DNA from: Clostridia bacterium | GTDB lineage: Bacteria > Bacillota > Clostridia > Oscillospirales > CAG-272 | Length of the DNA: 64,000 nt | Reading direction: 5' to 3' | Assembly (NCBI GenBank): GCA_017472255.1 | Contig: JAFUQU010000014.1 | Coordinates: 293,845 to 357,844 of the forward strand | The notes under the pieces: model-generated | The model's database searches: none | Seen by the model: the letters and a program-made list of their open reading frames with translations, nothing else | What the model was told of the DNA's origin: nothing | Program-made: the position numbers and the translations under genes | Shown: positions 51,437 to 59,907 of the stretch, piece after piece | How positions within the stretch are numbered: the first letter of the stretch is position 1 | Layout: every line of letters starts with the position of its first letter

Positions 51437-53233
51437 ATGATTCATATGAGCGAAAGAACCGGCTTCAATACGATTGTTCATGAAGCCGATGTGTGCGTGA
51501 TCGGCGCGGGTTGTGCCGGTATGTTCGCGGCGGTGGCGGCAGCTCGCCACGGCGCGAAGGTGGTCGTGATGCACGACCGTCCCGTGGTGGGCGGCAATGC
51601 TTCCGGCGAGATTCGGATGTGGATTCGCGGCGCGCGGGGACGTGACAAGCACGAGACCGGTCTGATGGAGGAACTGGCGCTGACCAATCTCCGCCGCAAT
51701 CCCATGCTGAACTTCTCAATCTGGGACAGCGTGACCTATGAAATGCTGATCAATGAGCCGAACATCGAGCTTCTGCTCAACTGCTCCTGCCTGGATGCCG
51801 AAATGGACGGCGATCGCGTTATTTCTGTGAAGGGCTGGCAGACTACGACCCAGCAATATCACGTGGTGAAGGCGAAAATCTTCAGCGACTGCTCGGGCGA
51901 CAGCATTCTGGCGCCGCTGACCGGCGCCGAGTTCCGCCAGGGCCGCGAGGGGCGGGATGAGTTCGGCGAGAGCATTGCCCCCGAGGTGTCCGACAATTGC
52001 ACCATGGGCAATTCCTGCCTGTTTCAGATTCGCGAGCACGACCGGGAAATCCCCTTCAAAGCACCCGACTGGGCGGTCAAATTTACGAAGGAATCTCTCC
52101 AGCATCGCGTGAGCACATTCGGACGCCGGTTCAGCTTGGACAACTATTGGTGGATTGAGCTTGGCGGTATGCAGGACGCCATCGGCGATGCCGAGGAGCT
52201 GCGCCACCAGCTGCTGAAAATTGTTTTCGGCGTGTGGGATTACTACAAAAATTCGGAGGAAATGCGCGAGGAGACGAAAAACTGGGAGCTGGATTGGGTG
52301 GGCTTCCTGCCCGGCAAGCGGGAGAGCCGCCGCTATGTGGGCGATCATATTCTGACCCAGTACGATGTGACCGCCGAGGGACGTTTCGACGATCTGGTGG
52401 CTTACGGCGGCTGGCCGATGGATGACCATCATCCCGCGGGCTTTGCCACCACCGAGCCGGCCAATATCAATCACAAGGCGCCCTCTCCCTTCGGCATTCC
52501 CTACCGCTGCCTCTATTCGAAGAACATCGCTAACCTGATGTTTGCCGGACGCAACATTTCTTGCACCCATACCGCCATGTCCTCCTGCCGCGTGATGGCT
52601 ACCTGCGGCATCCTCGGTCAGGCTGTGGGCACTGCCGCCGCCATGGCGGTTCAGTATGATACCACGCCCCGCGGCATCTACGAAAGCCATATCGCCGAGC
52701 TGAAACAGCGTCTGATGGAGGACGACTGCTGGCTGCCTTTCAACCGCCGTGCGCTGACGCCGGTGATGGACGGCATTACCGTTACTGCCGGAGGTGCGGA
52801 CGCTTCGGTGCTGCTGGACGGTCTTGACCGCACCATCGACGGGGATGACCACCTGCTTACCTGCGATTTCGGCAGCGAGATTGTGGCAACCCTGCCCGAA
52901 GCCCGAGAGGTGCGGGAGATTGGCTTCATCTTTGACAGCGATATCAACCGGGACAGCTGCCCCAGCGAGGATCGCCGTTATCGTGATATGCCCCTGCGCT
53001 GCAACTACTTCAAAACCGATCCGCTGTTCTTCCTGCCTGACCCGCTGATGCGCGATTTCAAGCTGTACATCGACAGCGGCGACGGCGAATGGAAGCTGAC
53101 CGCCGACGTGACCGAAAACTACCGCCGTCTGTGGAAGCTGCCGGTGGACGGTAAGGTAAGCCGCGTTAAGCTGGTGCCCGAACGCGCATGGGGCGCAGAA
53201 AAGGCGCACGTATATTCCATTATGATGAAATGA
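51437..53233 (+). CDS. FAD-dependent oxidoreductase
   Basis: A flavoprotein of 598 residues. Residues 16-50 hold the FAD dinucleotide fold (ADVCVIGAGCAGMFAAVAAARHGAKVVVM), followed by GGNASGEIRMWIRGARG. Later FAD-site segments are FSDCSGDSILAPLTGAEFRQGREG and FAGRNISCTHTAMSSCRVMATCGILGQAVGTAAAMA. The C-terminal 150 residues look like a beta-sandwich, possibly sugar-binding. No signal peptide. The family appears near glycan-use genes; the substrate is unknown. ATG 51437 lacks a close ribosome site; ATG 51446 is also possible. Confidence 0.85.
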   Translation: MIHMSERTGFNTIVHEADVCVIGAGCAGMFAAVAAARHGAKVVVMHDRPVVGGNASGEIRMWIRGARGRDKHETGLMEELALTNLRRNPMLNFSIWDSVTYEMLINEPNIELLLNCSCLDAEMDGDRVISVKGWQTTTQQYHVVKAKIFSDCSGDSILAPLTGAEFRQGREGRDEFGESIAPEVSDNCTMGNSCLFQIREHDREIPFKAPDWAVKFTKESLQHRVSTFGRRFSLDNYWWIELGGMQDAIGDAEELRHQLLKIVFGVWDYYKNSEEMREETKNWELDWVGFLPGKRESRRYVGDHILTQYDVTAEGRFDDLVAYGGWPMDDHHPAGFATTEPANINHKAPSPFGIPYRCLYSKNIANLMFAGRNISCTHTAMSSCRVMATCGILGQAVGTAAAMAVQYDTTPRGIYESHIAELKQRLMEDDCWLPFNRRALTPVMDGITVTAGGADASVLLDGLDRTIDGDDHLLTCDFGSEIVATLPEAREVREIGFIFDSDINRDSCPSEDRRYRDMPLRCNYFKTDPLFFLPDPLMRDFKLYIDSGDGEWKLTADVTENYRRLWKLPVDGKVSRVKLVPERAWGAEKAHVYSIMMK

Positions 53234-53241
53234 GGTTGAAT

Positions 53242-53766
53242 ATGAAACGATTGACAGCTATTATCACATTGCTGCTTTGTATGGGAATGCTTTTTTCCTG
53301 CGGCGGCGCTCAGCGGTACAGCAGCCTGAATTTCGGCTTTTCCGCCGATTATCCCGCCGGGTGGACGGTGTCGGAGGATGAGACGTCGGTCTGCTTCTCC
53401 ACGCCGGATGCCAGCGCGTCGGATGATTTCTATGAGAACGTGATCTATACCGGCGCGATTGTGCTGAAGGATTCGGGCGCATCCGATCTGGACGGGTTTG
53501 CCGCTTTGGTGGCGGAGGGCATTTCCACGAATACTGCTGATTATACCGAGCTGCTTCGGGAACGCACAACAGTCGCCGGACTGGATTGTGTGAAGCTGGT
53601 GTACACCTGCACTTCCTCCCAGACCAGCTATGTGATCAAGCAGTGTATGTACCTGCTGTGCGACGGCGAATTGGTGCATAACATTGTCTACACTGCCAAC
53701 AGCGAGACGTATGATACGTATGCGGCTGACGCCGATGCGATCGCCGGGAGCTTTAAGGTGAATTGA
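53242..53766 (+). CDS. Lipoprotein, PsbP-like fold possible
   Basis: A predicted lipoprotein of 174 residues with a lipobox (MLFSCG). After a short linker, SSLNFGFSADYPAGWTVSEDETSVCFSTP resembles the opening of PsbP-like domains, where an Fsx-YPxGW pattern is common. Function unknown. It begins eight bases after the oxidoreductase stop with TGAGG as ribosome site, so it is probably co-transcribed. Ends at a hairpin terminator. Confidence 0.75.
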   Translation: MKRLTAIITLLLCMGMLFSCGGAQRYSSLNFGFSADYPAGWTVSEDETSVCFSTPDASASDDFYENVIYTGAIVLKDSGASDLDGFAALVAEGISTNTADYTELLRERTTVAGLDCVKLVYTCTSSQTSYVIKQCMYLLCDGELVHNIVYTANSETYDTYAADADAIAGSFKVN

Positions 53767-53776
53767 ATTAATGAAC

Positions 53777-53820
53777 AAGGCGCGCCATATGTTCGGAGTG
53801 AACAAATGGTGCGCCTTATT
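53777..53820 (+). terminator. Terminator after the lipoprotein gene
   Basis: A long stem: 53777-53794 pairs with 53800-53817 over 18 positions (one G-T, one mismatch) around a GGAGT loop. ATTCTTA follows. Confidence 0.82.
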
Positions 53821-53918
53821 CTTATGCAGAAGTACAGAATTTTCGAATGTCAATAGTGAAGTGAAAATTAAAACCAGAACATGGCGCGAATGTTTTGTAT
53901 AAAATGTGTTTCTCCTGC

Positions 53919-53947
53919 TTGTTATCTCTCTTTTAGTCTGATATAAT
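53919..53947 (+). promoter_or_regulatory. Promoter of the first solute-binding lipoprotein
   Basis: TTGTTA (53919-53924), 17-base spacer, TATAAT (53942-53947). Confidence 0.75.
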
Positions 53948-53949
53948 AA

Positions 53950-53968
53950 AATTGTCCACAGGACAATT
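53950..53968 (+). promoter_or_regulatory. Palindromic operator candidate at the RNA start
   Basis: AATTGTCC (53950-53957) / GGACAATT (53961-53968) around ACA, a perfect inverted repeat beginning three bases after the -10 box. Its place fits a repressor site. Confidence 0.65.
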
Positions 53969-53993
53969 CTATATTGAAAAGGGGAACTTGCTG

Positions 53994-55457
53994 ATGAATA
54001 AGAAAACTACCGCAATCCTACTTCTCGCATCTGTGCTCGCATCATGTGCCGCGTGCGGCAGCGATGAGCCGGGCAATGACACCTCTGCCGGTACCGCGTC
54101 CGGCAATACCACGACAGTCAGTGATACTGTCGAGTACACCTTTACCAAAGAATATGAAGGTTCTGAATTCAGAATTCTGAACGCGGACGATATGTATGAA
54201 ATGCACGCGAAGATCACCCGCGACGAGGAAACCGGCGAATCGCTGGACGATGCAATGTATGAGAGATGTATCACGTTTGAGGAGCTTACCGGCGTGACCA
54301 TCAATGAAACCAGCCTTGTTTTGGAGGGCGCTTCGGGCGATAAAGATCTTGCGTCTATGACACAGAAGTTTATCATGGCGGGGGACGATATGTACGATGT
54401 GGTCTACGTCAAGGCGGACAGCCTGTACAAGTACACCACCGAGGGATATCTGCTGAATCTGCTCGATTATGATGAGATACAGATCGATGAGCCATGGTGG
54501 ATGCAGGCTTACAATGACAGCAACATCATCAACGGCGAGCTGTATTCGGCAGCGGGCTACTCGCAGCTGATGACTCTGGACTCCCTCTGGTGTCTGTTCT
54601 TCAATGAGGACATGATGACCGACCTGAACCTCGATTTTCCTTATGATCTTGCCCGCGAAGGCAAATGGACGATAGACCGGCTGAACGAGTACATCACGGC
54701 CGGCGCAAACCTCAACGGCGACACGACCTTCACATTCAGCGCGGATTCCCGCTGTATCTATGGAATGTCGATCCGCGATATTACGTTCTCATACATCCTG
54801 AACGGAATGGGCGAATTCCTGATTGAATCCAGGGACGGCAAGCTGGTTTACACCGGCGGAACCGAGCGTTTCTACGACGCGGTTTCTAAGTGCGTATCGG
54901 TCTTCACTAAGGAAGACGGCAAGCAGTTCGGCGCCATCCCCGTAAAAACCGACGATGACCGGGGCAGCTATATGGAAATTTTTGAAAGCGAGCAGGCGCT
55001 GTTCCGGATTACCCAGATCTGCAAGGGCGGACGGATGCGCGACAAGAATTTCTCCTATGGCATCGTTCCGCTTCCCAAGTTTGATGAAGCACAGGAAAAC
55101 TACTACTCCGTACCCTTCAGCCGCACGCCGAACCTCTCGATTCCCGTGACGGTAGCGAATCCCGAACGTTGCGCCGCGCTGGCTGACGCGCTGACCTACC
55201 TCAGCTACGATATTGTGCTGCCCACATACCGCGAAATCACGCTGGAGCAGAAGAATCTGCGCAATGATGAATCCATCGAAATGCTCGATGTGGTCATCAA
55301 TGCGGCTGTACCGCTGCTCTCCGATACGTACAACGTCGGCGTTGAGATTTTCAATGAAATTGAGACTGCCATCGGCAATGGTAATGATTCGGTTGCGTCC
55401 ATCCTCGCGTCCCACAAATCCGCTGTGGATACCAAGCTGGCGGAGATTAACGGCTGA
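53994..55457 (+). CDS. Extracellular solute-binding lipoprotein (first paralogue)
   Basis: A lipoprotein of 487 residues, of the type that feeds carbohydrate ABC importers. The signal peptide ends around LASCAAC. A Thr/Ser/Gly-rich linker precedes the binding domain, with FRILNADDMYE, IDEPWWMQAYNDSNIINGELYSAAG and LWCLFFNEDMM as recognisable blocks. It is clearly similar in layout to the protein at 56524. No permease or ATPase gene is nearby. Start 53994 follows AAAAGGGGAA. Terminated by a strong hairpin; convergent with an AraC gene. Confidence 0.85.
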   Translation: MNKKTTAILLLASVLASCAACGSDEPGNDTSAGTASGNTTTVSDTVEYTFTKEYEGSEFRILNADDMYEMHAKITRDEETGESLDDAMYERCITFEELTGVTINETSLVLEGASGDKDLASMTQKFIMAGDDMYDVVYVKADSLYKYTTEGYLLNLLDYDEIQIDEPWWMQAYNDSNIINGELYSAAGYSQLMTLDSLWCLFFNEDMMTDLNLDFPYDLAREGKWTIDRLNEYITAGANLNGDTTFTFSADSRCIYGMSIRDITFSYILNGMGEFLIESRDGKLVYTGGTERFYDAVSKCVSVFTKEDGKQFGAIPVKTDDDRGSYMEIFESEQALFRITQICKGGRMRDKNFSYGIVPLPKFDEAQENYYSVPFSRTPNLSIPVTVANPERCAALADALTYLSYDIVLPTYREITLEQKNLRNDESIEMLDVVINAAVPLLSDTYNVGVEIFNEIETAIGNGNDSVASILASHKSAVDTKLAEING

Positions 55458-55464
55458 TCATTCA

Positions 55465-55502
55465 AAAAATGCAAGTGCTCTGTACAAGGCACTTGCATTT
55501 TT
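55465..55502. terminator. Bidirectional terminator
   Basis: Perfect 14-base stem AAAAATGCAAGTGC (55465-55478) / GCACTTGCATTTTT (55489-55502) with a ten-base loop. T-runs on both strands; the last bases overlap the AraC stop codon at 55501. Confidence 0.93.
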
Positions 55503-56367
55503 ATAATTTCCGATTGTTCAGGCTTGCCACATATTCCCGCGGCGCCATGCCGACGACACTGCGGAAGGTGCGCGAAAAGGATTGCAGCGACAGAAAACCG
55601 CAGAGGGACGAAGTCTCAGTGATCGATTTTCCCAGCGAGAAACAGCTCTTGGCATGGGCGATACGAACTCCCGTGATGCAGTCAGATGGCGTCTGTTCCC
55701 GTTCACGGCGCATGACACGCGAAAGGTGAGCGGGCGTAATTCCGACATGAGCCGCGACAGCAGCCACCGACAGATTGGTGTCGGAGAAGTTTTTATGGAT
55801 ATAACGGATGGCTTCGGCTACATAGTAGGAAGAACGGTTTTGAGGCGAGCGCTTGTTCATGGGCGGCGCGCAGCAGAAAATGACCAGCAGCCCAAGCATG
55901 GTCTGCTTCGTGAGCATGGTTGCGTACATATCATGCGCCTGATAATTATTTTCAATCAGATCCATATATTCCGAGGCTTTGGCACGACGTTCGGTGCGAA
56001 TCAGACCGAGGGTATGATGATCCGCGTAAAACATCTCCCGATGGGGCAGATGGCGATCGTTGCCGTTATCTTCGGTAATGCGGCGGCTCTCCTCACAGTC
56101 AAACAGATCGAAATGGATGCAGCGCAGCTCCACGGAGTCAGAGTATACCTTTCCCACATATTGTCGTGTATAGGGCGGAATGATTTCCAGCATTCCCTCG
56201 GACAGAATGTGCGTCTGACCGCCGACAATATGCTCAAAACTGCCCGAAACCACATAGATTAAAAGATTTTCCATTTCTGTGGACGACCAGTGCTCCTTAT
56301 CATCGGAACTTAACCGAATGCGGCGTACATGACGCACATAAGGGGAGACAAATTCAAGTCCGTGCAA
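55501..56367 (-). CDS. AraC-family regulator (divergent from the second solute-binding lipoprotein)
   Basis: A regulator of 288 residues. The N-terminal cupin-like sensor (MENLLIYVVSGSFEHIVGGQTHILSEGMLEIIPP) is followed by the DNA-binding part (SYYVAEAIRYIHKNFSDTNLSVAAVAAHVGITPAHLSRVMRRERE ... KSITETSSLCGFLSLQSFSRTFRSVVGMAPREYV). It starts at TTG 56367, four bases after GGAGGTGTAAA. It lies between two solute-binding lipoproteins and is divergent from one, so control of both is plausible. Confidence 0.92.
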   Translation of the reverse strand: MHGLEFVSPYVRHVRRIRLSSDDKEHWSSTEMENLLIYVVSGSFEHIVGGQTHILSEGMLEIIPPYTRQYVGKVYSDSVELRCIHFDLFDCEESRRITEDNGNDRHLPHREMFYADHHTLGLIRTERRAKASEYMDLIENNYQAHDMYATMLTKQTMLGLLVIFCCAPPMNKRSPQNRSSYYVAEAIRYIHKNFSDTNLSVAAVAAHVGITPAHLSRVMRREREQTPSDCITGVRIAHAKSCFSLGKSITETSSLCGFLSLQSFSRTFRSVVGMAPREYVASLNNRKL

Positions 56368-56394
56368 GGTTTACACCTCCTGTTATTTAACGAT

Positions 56395-56423
56395 ATTTTA
56401 TCATAGAACGAATCCGTTGTCAA
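56395..56423 (-). promoter_or_regulatory. Sigma-A promoter of the second AraC gene
   Basis: On the minus strand TTGACA (56418-56423), 17-base spacer, TAAAAT (56395-56400). Confidence 0.82.
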
Positions 56424-56464
56424 GCATCGGTAACAAACTGTTAAGTATTGTAATAAAGTGAATA

Positions 56465-56493
56465 TTGAAACTATCGACGGAATTCTGTATAAT
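56465..56493 (+). promoter_or_regulatory. Sigma-A promoter of the second solute-binding lipoprotein
   Basis: TTGAAA (56465-56470), 17-base spacer, TATAAT (56488-56493), 31 bases before the start codon. Confidence 0.85.
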
Positions 56494-56523
56494 AAAGGTG
56501 TAATAACGATACGGAGGTATACC

Positions 56524-57969
56524 ATGAAACTTTTTGGAAAACACCTGATTTGCGCGCTGATTCTGTGCGGTCTGCTGACATCCTGCGCAGGGACGGAAAC
56601 GCCCGTTGACACCTCGTCGGACGTCACGACAACAACAGCTGAAGCCACCGACACCGAGCTGACGCCCGATCTGCCGGACAAGACCTATGACGGCTATGAA
56701 TTTACCTTTTTCATGCGTGACAGCGACAGCCATATCAAGGATATGTACGCCGAAGAGATTACCGGCGACCTGATGAATGACGTGATCTATGACCGCAACG
56801 CGGCGGTGGGCGATAAATACAACGTAACCTTTACCTATGCACGCGGAAACTCCGTTGCATCAGACGCGGATAAAGCAATTATGGCGGGCGACGACTCTTA
56901 CGATGTGATCATCCCCCACGGTCGTACTGCCTTCACCTACGCACAGGCCGGGCTGACTCTCGACTGGAACACCGACCTGCCTTATGTTGATCTGGATAAT
57001 CCATGGTGGAATCAGGATGCCCGGGAGAATTTCTCCTTCAACAACAAGCTGTATACCATGACCGGCGACATCAGCTATCAGAACTTCGGCGCCGCCACCT
57101 GTATGCTGTTCAACAAGACGATCATGGACACCTATAATATGGAGTATCCCTACCAGACGGTCATTGCCGGGGAATGGACGTTTGAGACATTCACGACTAT
57201 GGCGAAATCGGTGATCAGTGATCTGAACGGTGATACGTTGATCGACTACGAGAACGACCAGATTGGTTACATTACCCAGCACTGGGGCGGTCCCACGCAG
57301 GTGCTTTATTCAGCGGATGAGCGTATCTGCCGCAAGAACGAGGCGGACGAGATGTATCTGACACTCAATACCGAACGGACAATTGATGTGTTTGCTAATT
57401 ATTTTGCCTTCACGGATACCGATGCGGCCTACATTCATCTGGACAGCGACTATACCTCCATCGAGAAGGCTTTCTCCGACGGACGTGCGCTTTTCTTCGA
57501 CCCGGGTATCGTGGATATCGAGAAATTCCGCAGCATGAAGGACGACTTCGGCATTATCCCGTGGCCGAAATATGACGAGACCATCGACAAGTATTACTCG
57601 AAGGTCGGCGCAGGCTCCAACCTGATCTGCGTGCCGATTACCGCATCCGACCCGGAGCGCACATCAGTGATTCTGGAGGCGCTCTGCTATGAAGGTTATA
57701 AAACGGTTATCCCCACTTACTACGAAGTGGTGCTGACCAGCAAATATGCCCGCGACGAAGAATCGGTGGCTATGCTCGATCTGATTAGCGAAGGTCGCGT
57801 CTACGACATCGGTTACTTCTACAGCAATGATGATTTCGTCTACCAGATCAACAGCATCGGTTACTTCCTGGCGCATGAGGAGGATCATGGTTTCTCATCC
57901 TTCTACGCCAAATATGAGGCACAGGCTCTGGCAAAGATCGAAGCAATCAACGAAACATATAAAGACTAA
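56524..57969 (+). CDS. Extracellular solute-binding lipoprotein (second paralogue)
   Basis: A lipoprotein of 481 residues. Lipobox LLTSCA, then a Thr/Asp-rich linker and the binding domain (KTYDGYEFTFFMRDSD; DNPWWNQDARENFSFNNKLYTMTGD; FGIIPWPKYDETIDKYYS; VPITASDPERTSVILEALCYEGYKTVIPTYYE). The paired blocks match the protein at 53994, e.g. the xPWWxQ segment and the late PTYxE segment, so they are paralogues. Again no permease is adjacent. Start 56524 after CGGAGGTATACC. Divergent from an AraC gene. Confidence 0.87.
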   Translation: MKLFGKHLICALILCGLLTSCAGTETPVDTSSDVTTTTAEATDTELTPDLPDKTYDGYEFTFFMRDSDSHIKDMYAEEITGDLMNDVIYDRNAAVGDKYNVTFTYARGNSVASDADKAIMAGDDSYDVIIPHGRTAFTYAQAGLTLDWNTDLPYVDLDNPWWNQDARENFSFNNKLYTMTGDISYQNFGAATCMLFNKTIMDTYNMEYPYQTVIAGEWTFETFTTMAKSVISDLNGDTLIDYENDQIGYITQHWGGPTQVLYSADERICRKNEADEMYLTLNTERTIDVFANYFAFTDTDAAYIHLDSDYTSIEKAFSDGRALFFDPGIVDIEKFRSMKDDFGIIPWPKYDETIDKYYSKVGAGSNLICVPITASDPERTSVILEALCYEGYKTVIPTYYEVVLTSKYARDEESVAMLDLISEGRVYDIGYFYSNDDFVYQINSIGYFLAHEEDHGFSSFYAKYEAQALAKIEAINETYKD

Positions 57970-57971
57970 GA

Positions 57972-58010
57972 AAACAGACGCAGCCGCCATATCCGCGGCT
58001 GCGTCTGTTT
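57972..58010 (+). terminator. Terminator of the second solute-binding lipoprotein
   Basis: Perfect 16-base stem (57972-57987 with 57995-58010) around a seven-base loop, ending in GTTT. Confidence 0.92.
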
Positions 58011-58080
58011 GCGAAACAATGTAATCCAAAATCCAACTAACTTATCTACAAGCGATAGGAGAAGTGAACAAATACGACGT

Positions 58081-58134
58081 TTTTTGATTAGCCGCCATAG
58101 GCGGCTAATCAAAAATGCCGCCCCAAAGGCGGCA
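58081..58134. repeat. Two adjacent hairpins with GCCGCC arms
   Basis: A perfect 16-base stem (58081-58096 / 58100-58115) with T-run and A-run ends, then TGCCGCC (58116-58122) / GGCGGCA (58128-58134). The first is a terminator shape on both strands and may back up the tRNA terminator. Confidence 0.8.
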
Positions 58135-58149
58135 AGGCGTATTTGCAAA

Positions 58150-58180
58150 CGAAAAACACTCCTGTAGGGAGTGTTTTTCG
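58150..58180 (-). terminator. Terminator of the tRNA transcript
   Basis: Perfect 13-base stem (58150-58162 / 58168-58180) with a five-base loop; the T-run lies on both outer arms. It directly follows tRNA-Glu on the minus strand. Confidence 0.88.
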
Positions 58181-58182
58181 TA

Positions 58183-58257
58183 TGGTGACCCGTACGGGAA
58201 TCGAACCCATGTTACAGCCGTGAAAGGGCCGTGTCTTAACCGCTTGACCAACGGGCC
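58183..58257 (-). tRNA. tRNA-Glu (TTC)
   Basis: Cloverleaf read on the minus strand: acceptor GGCCCGT / ACGGGTC with one G-T, anticodon loop CTTTCAC giving anticodon TTC, T-arm GGGTTCGATTCCC, and an encoded CCA end (58183-58185). It is the second tRNA of a two-gene transcript. Confidence 0.95.
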
Positions 58258-58281
58258 TCATCCCAACCGATTGGCTGAGAT

Positions 58282-58358
58282 TGGTAGCGGAGATTGGACT
58301 CGAACCCATGACCTATCGGGTATGAACCGATTGCTCTAACCAACTGAGCTACTCCGCC
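58282..58358 (-). tRNA. tRNA-Met (CAT), elongator type
   Basis: Cloverleaf on the minus strand: acceptor GGCGGAG / CTCCGCT, D-arm AGCTCAGTTGGTTAGAGC, anticodon loop TTCATAC (CAT), T-arm GGGTTCGAGTCC, encoded CCA at 58282-58284. G1 is paired (as G-T), unlike initiator tRNA; the TTCATAC loop matches Bacillus elongator Met rather than the Ile2 tRNA with CTCATAA. Confidence 0.93.
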
Positions 58359-58392
58359 ATATTTGCAACCGTTCAAATCACGGTGCTTAAAT

Positions 58393-58421
58393 ATTATAGC
58401 ATAACACAACGCGTTTGTCAA
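58393..58421 (-). promoter_or_regulatory. Sigma-A promoter of the tRNA transcript
   Basis: On the minus strand TTGACA (58416-58421), 17-base spacer, TATAAT (58393-58398): perfect consensus. Confidence 0.93.
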
Positions 58422-58463
58422 GAGCTTTTCGAAAAAAATCCGAATTTTTTTGAAAAAATTATT

Positions 58464-58493
58464 GGGGCTGCTGAACCTCGGTGCAACAGCCCC
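58464..58493 (-). terminator. Terminator of the GH39-like gene
   Basis: Stem GGGGCTG (58464-58470) / CAGCCCC (58487-58493). On the minus strand it is followed by AATAATTTTTTC. Confidence 0.8.
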
Positions 58494-58503
58494 ATATCGA
58501 CGA

Positions 58504-59844
58504 TCAGAAGCGGATTTCTACACAGGAATGAGCGGGGATGGTCAGCTTGCCATCGGTGATGCGGATGCCGGTGGGCGTGTATTGGTGCGAAGCGTCGATC
58601 ATCAATACCTCCGCCGCCGCAAAATCAACACCGGACAACGTAAGCTCGGCTTTGACCGATTTGTTTTCCGGATTGGCAATCAGCAGAACCGCTTTGCCGT
58701 CTTTCGCCGCGCCGCCGACGTAAATTTTGTCGTCATCCGAGGCGGTCTCAATTTCATCTTTCAGCTTGTAGGCGTCATTGAACATCATGAAAGCATAGTA
58801 GGTCAGATAGGGACGCCATGTGTCGGGGTTGAACATTCCACTGTAGGTGCTGGTGCCGATGCGGGCGTCGTAGAAGTTCAGCATACCGACCGGCTTTTTC
58901 TGCATACCCAGCATCATCGCCAGCACTCGCGCCGCGGCCATCGGTGTGCTGCGCAGAATCGCGTCGTGGGTGGGGTTCCACTCGTTCAGAATGTCCTCCG
59001 TATCGCCGAAGCCGTATTTAGCCATTGTACGGCGGCAGTAGTCCTCCATTTTCAGCGCTTCGTCCGGCTGGCTGTAGGTATGCCACGAGTAAAAGTCCAG
59101 CGGCGCTTTGTGCTCCTCGGAGGAAATGTATTTCAGAAATTCGTGGAAATAATACAAAAAATACTGAAAATCGTTGGTATATGTCCCGCCGGGGAAGCCC
59201 TCACAGCTGGGATCGTCGTCTACTGCGTAGAAGCCGCAGGAGGCGTAGCCGCCCACCTTGATGCTGTCACCGAAGCAGGCTTTCAGGTGGTTTGCTGTGA
59301 TTTCGTACAGACGGAAATATTCCTCCCGCGTACCAAGCCACATGGCGCCGCCCTTGCCGTCGCACCCGCCCTCCGGCTCGTTCCAGATCTCCCAGTACTT
59401 GATGCCGTAGCGGAAGCCATTTGCCCAGCCCTCGTTGTAATGGCGGATGATATGTTCGCAGATGCGCGCCCACTTTGCGAAGTCTGCGGGCGGATAGATG
59501 CGGTAAGCCTTCAACTGCCATGCGTTCTCGATGGTTACGCCCAGCCGGAAGAATGGCTCGGTGCCCTGCTTCATCAGCGCGGTAATCAGCCAGTCGGTGA
59601 AGGTAAAATCATAGGATTCAGGCAGTGTTTCATCCGCGTCGAAATCCCGGAAGATATTGGGGATGTCCACGAAGCGGAAGCCGCCGTAAGGACCGCCCAT
59701 ATCGTGCAGGCGGGAGTAGGGAATGCCCGCTTCGCCCAGATAGTGCATGAATCGATCGTCGATGCCGAGGACAGGCGGCTGTCCCACGCCGTGCATCGGC
59801 TTGATTCTGCCGGTGATTTTTGTGAAGTCTGCGGTGATTTTCAT
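58504..59844 (-). CDS. GH39-like glycosidase (beta-xylosidase type)
   Basis: A (beta/alpha)8-barrel enzyme of clan GH-A, 446 residues. The acid/base Glu is in YWEIWNEPEGG near residue 160, and the nucleophile Glu is probably in DILNEWNPTHD near residue 285. SRLHDMGGPYGG and the DFYSWHTYS segment also fit family 39. A small beta domain ends the protein. There is no signal peptide, so it acts in the cytoplasm, e.g. on xylo-oligosaccharides. The start 59844 follows GGAGGTATTCC. It has its own promoter and terminator. Confidence 0.85.
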   Translation of the reverse strand: MKITADFTKITGRIKPMHGVGQPPVLGIDDRFMHYLGEAGIPYSRLHDMGGPYGGFRFVDIPNIFRDFDADETLPESYDFTFTDWLITALMKQGTEPFFRLGVTIENAWQLKAYRIYPPADFAKWARICEHIIRHYNEGWANGFRYGIKYWEIWNEPEGGCDGKGGAMWLGTREEYFRLYEITANHLKACFGDSIKVGGYASCGFYAVDDDPSCEGFPGGTYTNDFQYFLYYFHEFLKYISSEEHKAPLDFYSWHTYSQPDEALKMEDYCRRTMAKYGFGDTEDILNEWNPTHDAILRSTPMAAARVLAMMLGMQKKPVGMLNFYDARIGTSTYSGMFNPDTWRPYLTYYAFMMFNDAYKLKDEIETASDDDKIYVGGAAKDGKAVLLIANPENKSVKAELTLSGVDFAAAEVLMIDASHQYTPTGIRITDGKLTIPAHSCVEIRF

Positions 59845-59878
59845 TGGAATACCTCCATGTGGAAATTTTGTTGCATTC

Positions 59879-59907
59879 ATTATAGCAGACTATCGGGGCA
59901 TTGTCAA
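59879..59907 (-). promoter_or_regulatory. Sigma-A promoter of the GH39-like gene
   Basis: On the minus strand TTGACA (59902-59907), 17-base spacer, TATAAT (59879-59884): perfect consensus. Confidence 0.9.

Noticed and set aside
53777..53993. A small gene in the gap before the first solute-binding lipoprotein
   Set aside because: Only a terminator, AT-rich sequence, a promoter and a palindrome are seen; no frame with ribosome site and sensible length.
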